Assembly: GCF_047511655.1 (NCBI RefSeq)
Contig: NC_133395.1
Span: forward strand, 76,750,158-76,814,157
Length of the DNA stretch: 64,000 nucleotides
Direction of reading: 5' to 3'
From: Castor canadensis
Lineage: Eukaryota > Chordata > Mammalia > Rodentia > Castoridae
Under the pieces are notes generated by a model. It saw only the letters and a list, made by a program, of their open reading frames with translations. It ran no database searches and was not told the DNA's origin. Every line of letters begins with the position of its first letter. Position 1 is the stretch's first letter. The position numbers and the translations under genes are program-made. Shown piece by piece: positions 56,455 to 64,000 of this stretch.

Positions 56455-56860
56455 AAAAGGCAGAAGCTAATTCCCCTCTCCTCAGATCTGGACTAGTCTG
56501 AGTGACTAGTATGTAACCAAGAGAATGTGACAGAAGTGAGAGTGTGTGATGCCCAAGGCTACAGCAGAGAGAGCCTTGCAGCTTTGAGTTGGGGTCTTCA
56601 TGTGCTCACTCCCTGGGTACTCGCTCTCAGAACCCAGAAGTGCAGTGTAAGAAGCCCAAGCAAGCCTCAAGGAAAGGCCAAATGAGGGTCTCCAGTATAA
56701 AGCCCAGCTGAGCCCAACCTTCAAGCCATTTCAGCCCAGGTATCACACAAGGTGAGTGAAGAAGCCTTCGGTGACTCCAGCCCCCAGCCGTGTGATCTGT
56801 ATCATTCAGTCTTTAAGGTAAGGGTCCAGATATTCTACATCAGACACAAGCCATCTACTA
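56455..56860 (+). mobile_element. MaLR (MLT1-like) LTR
   Basis: GTGTGATGCCCAAGGCTACAG, CTCACTCCCTGGGTACTCGCTCT, GGAAAGGCC and GACTCCAGCCCCCAGCC follow the MLT1 layout. Diverged; tail not complete. Confidence 0.5.
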
Positions 56861-57182
56861 TACTCTGGATATTGAATGTCCCCTACCATGTGTTAAAGTC
56901 TTGGTCCCCAGTGTGGCACAGGGGGTTGTAACAGAATCTTTAAAAGGAGAGGTCTAGTGGGAGCAAGTCCTTGAGAGAAATTGTAAGATTCTGGCCTCTT
57001 CCTCATCCACTCTTGAGGTGAGTGGTTTTACTCTGCCACGCACTATCACCAGGCGCAATGTAACAGGCCAGCTAATCATGGACTGACCCTCCAAAACTGT
57101 GAATCCAGGTCAACCTTTGCTATTTCTAAGCTGATTATCTCAGTTGTTTGTTATAGTGATAGAAAGTTAAGTTAATATACCA
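56861..57182 (+). mobile_element. MaLR LTR (MST/MT-like)
   Basis: CTGGATATTGAATGTCCCCTACC, GTGTTAAAGTCTTGGTCCCC, TGAGGTGAGTGGTTTTACTC, GCCACGCACTATCACC, ATCATGGACTGACC, AAACTGTGAATCCAGG and TGATTATCTCAG in the standard order of a MaLR LTR. Confidence 0.65.
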
Positions 57183-57784
57183 TCCCTGCTGCACCTGTCA
57201 GAATTCTGTACTCTCAGAATCTGTGCACATGACAATGGTTATTGTTTGACGCCACTGAAGTTTGGGGTTATTAGGTAGCAATAGATGACAATAGCCTCCA
57301 ATGTCTTCAAGGTGTCCATCTAAATTTAAAAAAAACAGAGAGAAGCTCTCAAACAAACAAGCAAACAAAAAAAGTTGAGTTTGATTAGGAACAGCAAACC
57401 TTTGCAATGTGAAATATGGCAACCATGGAGGCCAAGAAAGGCATGGGTCTTTAAAGGTAAACTGAGGAATACAGAGTACACATAAGTTGTTTTGAGAATA
57501 AGAGAACATTGGCTATAAGGATTTATCACAGGAGTTGACATCAGTTTGTTAGTGGGGATAGTGTGCCTGGCAAGAAAGTGTTCTGTACATCTCGCTAGCT
57601 GTCCTGTGACTCCCATAGCAAGTCACAGATTGGAAAGGCCTTGGCAGAAGTTCTCACTTCAGGCTTTTGTGCCCAAGAGTCCTGCAGAGACTTTGTGACA
57701 GCTCCTGTAGGTGCATGTGCCCGAGGGCTCTCTCTTCTCAGTCTTCTGACTGTTCTGTTTGAGTTTGATGCTGTGACTCCATCT

Positions 57785-58060
57785 GGGTGTTGACAACCTC
57801 CACAAGGCAAAATCTAAACTCATTAATCCATGCTTCATGACCCCATTCCTGTTCCAGTGCCACCTCTTGCCACTTCCTTGCTCAAGTACATCCTCCAACT
57901 CTAACCACTGTCAGTTCTCTGAACAAACCACATTCCTCCACCACCAGCCTCATGGACTCTTATGGTCACCCTTGATTGACACACTCCTAGCCTCCATCTC
58001 CCACTTCCACTTGCAATGGCTGGGATAGCAAAACTCTGCCGTTTCCAGTTTTGCCTGTAG
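57785..58060 (+). mobile_element. L2 fragment
   Basis: AAGGCAAAATCTAAACTC, ATGACCCCATTCCTG...CCACTTCCTTGCTCA and CAGTTCTCTGAACAAACC fit L2 ORF2/3' order. Confidence 0.5.
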
Positions 58061-58319
58061 CGAGGGAACCATTTGTGACACTGTCTCATCCATGAAAACT
58101 AAGCCAGAGTCTGCTGGGAGTGGCTTACAGTATTCCCTCACTTGTTGAGCCTTACACACTGAAATAACATTAGAGAAGCAGCAGCCACACTGTGACTGCA
58201 AGGGAAATGCTAGCCAGACATCAATGTGCCCAACCAAGACCAGCAGCTACTGCCTGCAAGGCCTTAGGACTGGATGAAAATAGATGCTTATTGTTTCGTG
58301 TCCCCCGATCAGTGTGCAC

Positions 58320-58558
58320 CTCCCTGATGTGATGCTATTTCTCTTGCCTGGTCTCTGCCTCTCCCCTCTCCACCCCAGCTGGCTCCTTCTGATGCTTCAT
58401 GTCCCAGTTGAGATTTCAGCTCCTCTGGGAAAGCTCCTGACCTTTGACCTTTGGAGTGTGGATTTGACCCCCTCCCAGAAACATCCCCATCAGCTTGTAC
58501 TTCCCTTGCCATAGCACTTGCCACACTTTCCTCTCTCTTGGTATACTCTACATCACAC
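58320..58558 (+). mobile_element. L2 3' fragment
   Basis: CTGGCTCCTTCTGATGCTTCATG, CAGTTGAGATTTCAGCTCCTC, AAAGCTCCTGACC, ATAGCACTTGCCACAC. Order matches the L2 3' end; it abuts the MLT1 LTR at 58562. Confidence 0.6.
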
Positions 58559-58561
58559 TGT

Positions 58562-58920
58562 TCTAGGCTGGATTCTGTCCCCCAAATTCACCTGTTGAAG
58601 TTCTGACCTCAAAATTTGACTTTCTTTGAAGAAAAGGTCTGCACAGAGGTAATTAAGGTAAAATAAGACCATTAGGGTGGATAGTTCCTAACCCAATGTG
58701 ACTGGAATAGTTATAAGGAGAAGAGATTGGGACACAGATACACACAGAGGGACACCAGGTGAACACAAGCCAAGGAGAGAGGCCTCCAAAGAAATCAACC
58801 CTGCCAGCACCTTGAGCTCAGACTTCCAGCCTCTGGAGCTATGAGAAAATAAAATTCTGTCGTGGAGACCAACTGGTGTGTGGTAATTTGTCATGGCACT
58901 CTGAGCTGACTATACATAGC
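58562..58920 (+). mobile_element. MLT1-type LTR
   Basis: Well recognisable: GGCTGGATTCTGTCCCCCAAATTC, GTTGAAGTTCTGACC, AGACCATTAGGGTGG, AGCCAAGGAGAGAGGCC, ACCTTGAGCTCAGACTTCCAGCC, GAGAAAATAAAATTCTG (poly(A) signal) and TGGTAATTTGTCATGGC. Confidence 0.82.
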
Positions 58921-58964
58921 TCAGAGTCTTGATTGGGTCACCTTATATAAGACTGTCCCAGCTG

Positions 58965-59335
58965 CCGGGTATGGAGAGAGAATGGATGGGTATTGAGATT
59001 CTGAGGCTGATCTTAGAGAAATGAGCCACCATCCTTCAGCCTTCCCACGGAGCCAGTGGAGCTGAGAGTGACCTCTAGCCCAAAGCAAGTAAAACACAGG
59101 AGCCCTCAGTGCTACCCCACAAGGAAGTGAATTCTGCCAGTAACCATGAAGCCCGGAGGAGAACAGCAGTACCAGATAAGAAACAGCAGGGCTGAAACCC
59201 AGATTACAGCCTGTGCATCAGGCCCAGCTAACCATATCTGGACTCCGGCCATTGAAACGCGAGCTAATGAGTGGGTTGTGTTTTAAATCACTAGGCTTGT
59301 GGTCATTGCCTACCCAGCATAGAAAACTAATAGAT
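58965..59335 (+). mobile_element. Second MLT1-type LTR
   Basis: GAAGTGAATTCTGCCAGTAACC, a middle part, TTTAAATCACTAGGCTTGTGGTCATT and AGCATAGAAAACTAATAG give a diverged MLT1 LTR end, in tandem with the previous one. Confidence 0.55.
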
Positions 59336-59649
59336 GTCTGCTGGTGAGTTTTCTATTTCCTGATGGGGATGAGAGAAGCCAGGAAGTGATATTCGTATGA
59401 CTACAACCTAGAAATGTTCGTTGGGAATTCAGGAGTTACACTGAACCAGAGAAGAGAAGCACCATGCACGTCCCTACCCTCCCCCAACGCACTTCTTCTC
59501 AAGGTTTGATGGAATAAACAACTAGTTTAGAAGAAATTGTCAAAAAATATTTGCTCCACCTTCCTGTCTTGACACCTAAGAAATCAATCTGCAGGGGGAA
59601 TCTTAATGCAATAAGAAGCACTTGGAGTCCTTGTTTGAAAAGACTAGTC

Positions 59650-59745
59650 AGAGGCTGGCAGAATGGCTCAAGTGGTAGCGTGCCTGCCTACCAAGTTTGA
59701 ATGCTGAGAGGCTCTGAGTTCAAACTCCAGTACTACCAAAAACAG
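59650..59745 (+). mobile_element. tRNA/ID-like SINE half
   Basis: GCTGGCAGAATGGCTCAAGTGG, GCGTGCCTGCCTACCAAG, GAGTTCAAACTCCAGTACTACC. Confidence 0.75.
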
Positions 59746-59759
59746 AAAACCTAAAAGGA

Positions 59760-59882
59760 CCAACCAGGTATGGTGGTACACTCCTGTAAACCAAGCACTC
59801 AGGAGACTGAGGCAGGAGGATCATGAGTTTAAGGCCAACTTGGGCTGCATAGTGAAACCTGTCTCAAAAATAAACAAAGTGC
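59760..59882 (+). mobile_element. B1-like SINE
   Basis: CCAGGTATGGTGGTACACTCC, GAGACTGAGGCAGGAGGATC, GTTTAAGGCCAACTTGGGC and an A-rich end: a 7SL-derived B1 monomer. Confidence 0.8.
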
Positions 59883-59999
59883 ATATCCCTAAGCCCCATC
59901 CCACAACCATGAAATCAAGTCTGCATTCCTATCAGGACCTCCAGGGGTTTCTGATACTCAACTCCTGTGACTACTCTGAGAAACATCACCTTGGAGGAC

Positions 60000-60420
60000 A
60001 TTCTGTTAAATGAAATGTCAGGCACAGAAAGATGAATAGCAGGTGTTTCTCACTTATATGTGGAGGCTAAAAAACTTCAACTCCTAAAAACAAAGATGAG
60101 AATAGTGGTTTCCAAGGGCTGGGCAGTAGAGGTGGGAGCAGAGGGGCTTGAGAGTGGATGGTTAGCCGGCACAGGGGTATAGTTAGAGAAAAAGAATAAT
60201 TTCTAACATTCCATAGCACAGGAGGATAACAGTGACTGCAATTGAATACTTCAACATAGCTAGTAGAGAGGATTTTGAATGTTCCCAACACAAAAAAAAT
60301 GATAAATGTCTAAGTTGATAAGCCAAGCACTCTGACCTGTCATTACACATTGTATGCGTGTATTGAAATGCCCTATAAATAAGCACAATTATGTGTCAAT
60401 TTTTTTAAAAAATCACTTTA
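60000..60420 (+). mobile_element. L1 3' end, old, 5'-truncated
   Basis: AAATGTCAGGCACAGAAAGATG, CTCACTTATATGTGGAGGC, GAGAATAGTGGTTTCCAAGGG, and 3' UTR to ATTATGTGTCAATTTTTTTAAAAAA. Confidence 0.8.
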
Positions 60421-60424
60421 AGCC

Positions 60425-61920
60425 CCCTTGGGAGATACATATATGGCAATTGGAACGATGCAATTAAGTGCTCAGAAATTTAATTTATTTGAATCATCTC
60501 TGAGAGAAAGAGACCGTCTTCGCCTTCAGCCCAGCTCAGGTCCCTGGTCCTGTCCTGCAGCCACATCTAACTCTGTGTTCCCTGGCAGGACTTGTTTACG
60601 CTTAGCTGGCCTCAGCCAGGCAGGGTGGACGCACTGCCCCCATGCAGGAGCTGCTCCCAGCCAGTGTGTGTATTCCTTATGCCTGGAGCACAGGCCCTAT
60701 ACACAGATCAGTTCCCTTCAGCTCCATAAGCAGAAACTCTGGGCCAGAGGCTGCAGTTGTCCTGGTTCTAGAATCTGAGCCATGTTCTAGAAAAGGTTGT
60801 GGGCATCTAAGAGGGGATGTGACACTGGGAAAAGCTCTCTGCTGACTGGATTTGCCTGTGCCAGCTCTGCCCTCTCATGGCTTGCTCCTGAGTCTTCCTC
60901 AGACTTGTCACACTGTTTACATCCCACAAGCCCTGTCCTGTCCTGATGAGATGGGATGTGGTGGGCTGCTGAGAATGTAAGAGAAGTATTCATGACTCCT
61001 TCCACCTGATGTCACCTTATCCAGCCATTGCCTTCTCTGCTGTGCCTGCATTCCAGGTGTCCATGCTGTTCCCTGCAATGGGCTTGGGTTCCTAGTGACA
61101 TTTGACTGTGGCATACCAGACTAACACATCAGAAACACCACCAGCGCCCCCTAGTGGATCACATCCAACTGGGCTGAGGACTGTGTCTGGCACTTGCTAA
61201 TGAGTTTATTCTACTCACCACTTCCAAAATTGAAACTGCTCCCTCTAAGTGCCAAGACCCAGGACTAACCAGAATTTGGGTTACAGTTCAAAATTCTCAC
61301 TGAAAGCTTTTCTTTTGGCTTGAGCTGTCGTGATAACAGGCATAGAGTCTTAGGGAAGACAGAGCTTGGGAACTTTTGACTATGAGGAAGGTCTAGGCCT
61401 GGAGGGTTTCCCACTGACCTAGAGGTTATCATGAGCTCTGTGCTAAGAATAAAGGAAATTTTTGCCTTTCAGAATTAATTCACCTTTTTGATGTTCTAGC
61501 CTCGGTACAGAGTGAGATTCAGCTTGTGTCCTCATCTCCCTTTGCACACCAAAATAAATATTTTATATACAAAAGATGAAATTTTAAGTAAAATATAGAA
61601 AAAAAGCTAATCCCCATTTTGAAGAAAGTATTGATTTTACAGATCATAAGACCAAAGCATATAGAAAACATTGTATTTTCTGTCAATGGTTTAAGAAAAA
61701 ATAAAACCTAAACCTCTGTAGTTTATATTTGGAAATCCAGAAGACTTTCTATATAAAATTGTCATTCAAATCACAAATTATAACTGACATGTACAATTTT
61801 TATTGCAATATTCAAGTCTTTAGTATATTCTGTATGATGATAAAAAGCAATGGTCACCTTACATTTTGTGCTATTTCACTGTTCCCAATCCCATTTTATG
61901 TAGCCTCCTAATAATCCAGA
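60425..61920. other. No gene seen
   Basis: Single-copy-like. The GC-richer stretch 60500-60850 holds frames of up to 116 codons without a recognised domain. Confidence 0.4.
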
Positions 61921-61924
61921 AAGG

Positions 61925-62030
61925 AAGAGAACATTTGACAGCAAGGAACTGAGAGTGCAGGTCACAGAGCTAGTGAGTGAGGAGCCTGGTCCCAAGCCTC
62001 CCCCTTGTTCCCTGTGCTTCCTTTCTTCCT
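61925..62030 (-). mobile_element. MIR fragment
   Basis: GCAAGGAACTGAGAGTGCAGGTCACAGAGCTAGTGAG, then GGTCCCAAGCCT, as in the reversed MIR core. Confidence 0.5.
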
Positions 62031-62485
62031 CATCTATTCTTAGTTTCCCAAAAATGACCTTGAAATAGTGTCATTTGGCCCTACTTTTATTGTTTTGTTG
62101 TAAGAATAAGCAACAATTTTGAGGCAAATCAGTACATTTCCCTTCAGAAGCAGACTTATTTCCATTCATCTGTTTCCAAAAGCTCATAGAGTTTATGACT
62201 AAGTTACCATTTATGTTGTTTTGTTTTGCTCTGGTCTCTTTTCTGCCCCTCTGAACTGCCTCAAACCATCATTGTGAGGTGTTCCGGAATGCAGTGAGTC
62301 ACGGGAACACAGGCATCATACCCCCTGTGAGCAGCTGAAGCCAAGATTGTGTCAAAATTCTGGAACTTATTCATTGGTGGGGGTTTTCTGAACATTGATC
62401 TTAAAGGATCTAAAAATATCAGCAGTGTCCCTGTATTGTAGTCCCTGGGAACTCTGATCAGAAGACTCCTAGATTCTTGTGCCCC

Positions 62486-62930
62486 TGTGAAGAATCCAGG
62501 AACCATGGATATAAGGGAGATAATGACATTTATTATAGACTTGGTGGGATCATAGAGTGGCATGGTCTCTGCCAGGTCGAGAATCAGGCAGCAAGAAAAA
62601 GAGAGCAGACTCTCTGTTTCAAGGCATTTTAAACCACCAATAACCTGTGGGTAGGGAAAGAGTTAGACAGTCCCTGATCGCCACTAACCTATGAATGGAG
62701 AGGGATTTGGGTGGTCCTTGGGCTAGGGTGTGGATGATTCTGCTCATACACTTAGGCTAATTGTCAGGTACCCTTACCTGAAGTGGGTGGAAGTTTCCAT
62801 AGTTTTTTTTTTCTGCCTAGTTCTGCAGCTAGCAGAGGATTTGTAATTGAAAAGGTGCCCTGGGACTGCTAAAATTTTGCAAGAGAAAGAGAGGCTCAGA
62901 GGGAATAAGATAGTGTCTAATCTGAAATGC
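62486..62930 (-). mobile_element. Possible retroviral LTR
   Basis: Left border TGTGAAGAATCC (TTCTTCACA on the minus strand), an AATAAA on the minus strand near 62530, and LTR-like composition. No internal viral sequence or confirmed right border was seen. The family is not named. Confidence 0.4.
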
Positions 62931-63079
62931 CATAGGCTAAGTTATATGAACCTGCCTGAATCCCAATAACTTCCTCTATTTCTAAACTGCCTCATCTGTG
63001 TTTCATGGCTAGCAGAGATTTCATCTAGTGTGTCATTCAGCTACATAATGGTGGGACACATGGCTTATACAACCTTTGT

Positions 63080-63140
63080 GTCCAAGACCTAATGAAGTAC
63101 CTAGTACACATGAGGAACTCAATAAATGTGCGCAGAATCT
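63080..63140 (+). mobile_element. MIR/L2-like 3' end fragment
   Basis: GAAGTACCTAGTACACATGAGGAACTCAATAAATG resembles the common MIR/L2 tail. Short and uncertain. Confidence 0.4.
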
Positions 63141-63449
63141 ATTAGGGTCATGTTGTGAAACTCTAGACCCTGCCAATCCAGGCAGAAGCAGGGAGACTGA
63201 GGGAGGACCCATGCTGAGCAACCATGCACCCCAGCTGGTGTGACTCCCACAGTGTCCTGTCCTCCCTCTCTGCCTCTCTCCCAGCCAGGCTATAAGGAGA
63301 TGGGAAGCCAGGATGAGAATGTGAGTCCCCAAAGAGTATACCAGCAATCTTAAAATGGCTCCTGATGGCCTGACAGTGTGCCCTTCTGGTGTCCAGAACA
63401 GAATCTTCTCATAGTGGTTATCTACCATTTATGAATGTTCATGTGTATA

Positions 63450-63790
63450 AAATCACTTTACAGAAAAAAATCTACCTAATTACAATATTTCTCACTCTGG
63501 TCAATATTTAAACATGAATTTCTATAGTGTTAGAACGAATGGTTACACCATAAACTATTGTGTGTGCTCATTTTTCATCGACTATCACCCACATATGACA
63601 CTTGCCATGTCAGTGGTTATGCAGGGTTTTATTACTTTGATCTACTGTTGCTAGATTAACATTTGCTGTTCCTTGGTTATTTGGTTGCACCAATTTTTTA
63701 CTAGCATGAATTGTGCTATAATAAACAGGTTTGTACAAATTATCTTTTTTTGTCTTTTAGTATTCCTTAGAATCTATTTCTTAGACTATC
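63450..63790 (-). mobile_element. Old L1 fragment
   Basis: Antisense of L1 ORF2 end, e.g. TTGGTTGCACCAATTTTTTACTAGCATGAATTGTGCTATAATAAACAGG. Diverged. Confidence 0.45.
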
Positions 63791-64000
63791 TTCCTAGAAA
63801 TAAGAGAACCAAGGCAGAAAAACTGATGGACACACACACACGAGCTTTATAAAAAGAGGAGAACTTTCTTGATAGTTTTTATTTGGCAACACTTTTTAGG
63901 CAAGAGTTTTAAAAAATCTTACTTTTAAAAAGTTGGAGTCTTTGAATTTAAGGATTGGAATGGAATACTACTTAAGAGTTCATTTAGACCAACTCCCTCA

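Noticed and set aside
1-64000. CRISPR arrays, operons, phage or bacterial mobile elements
   Set aside because: Spaced direct repeats are absent; SINE, L1, MaLR and ERV content shows a mammalian nuclear genome.

Overview
This is repeat-dense mammalian nuclear DNA with no complete, recognisable host protein-coding gene. The dominant SINEs are composites of a 7SL/B1-like half followed by a tRNA/ID-like half. Together with the style of the young L1 3' UTRs, this points to a rodent of the beaver / kangaroo-rat group (Castorimorpha), most likely beaver. That assignment rests on remembered repeat structure, not on a search.

Layout. Positions 1-2750 are mostly single-copy, intron-like DNA. A CpG island at about 2.76-3.83 kb carries strong splice-donor matches on both strands and is the only good candidate for a host promoter and first exon(s). 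Most of 4-30 kb is a mosaic: composite SINEs, ID SINEs, MIR, L2, old L1 fragments, MER2/Tigger-like and other DNA transposons, a U6 snRNA retropseudogene inside a Tigger-like element, a processed RRAGD pseudogene (minus strand, about 18.8-19.95 kb), a recent 5'-truncated L1 with a 16-bp target-site duplication, and a solo LTR.

Positions 30.3-40.25 kb hold L1 in opposed orientations: a minus-strand L1 3' UTR piece, a plus-strand L1 5' part (5' UTR, ORF1, start of the endonuclease), then a nearly full-length minus-strand L1. The two L1 5' UTRs are of different types. Both ORF1 copies lose frame at the same A-tract.

Positions 44.5-52.9 kb hold nested endogenous retroviruses. A plus-strand element keeps its env TM end, polypurine tract and 3' LTR. 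That LTR was split by a 7.3-kb minus-strand gammaretrovirus-like provirus with two LTRs, a Pro-tRNA-type primer site, gag, pro, pol and env, all broken. From 52.9 kb on come further inverted L1 pieces, L2 and MIR, a cluster of MaLR LTRs (56.4-59.3 kb), SINEs, and a possible LTR at about 62.5 kb.

No host pathway can be reconstructed here. The biology is mainly retrotransposition by L1 (including RRAGD and U6 RNAs used in trans), retroviral layering, and one probable CpG-island promoter.
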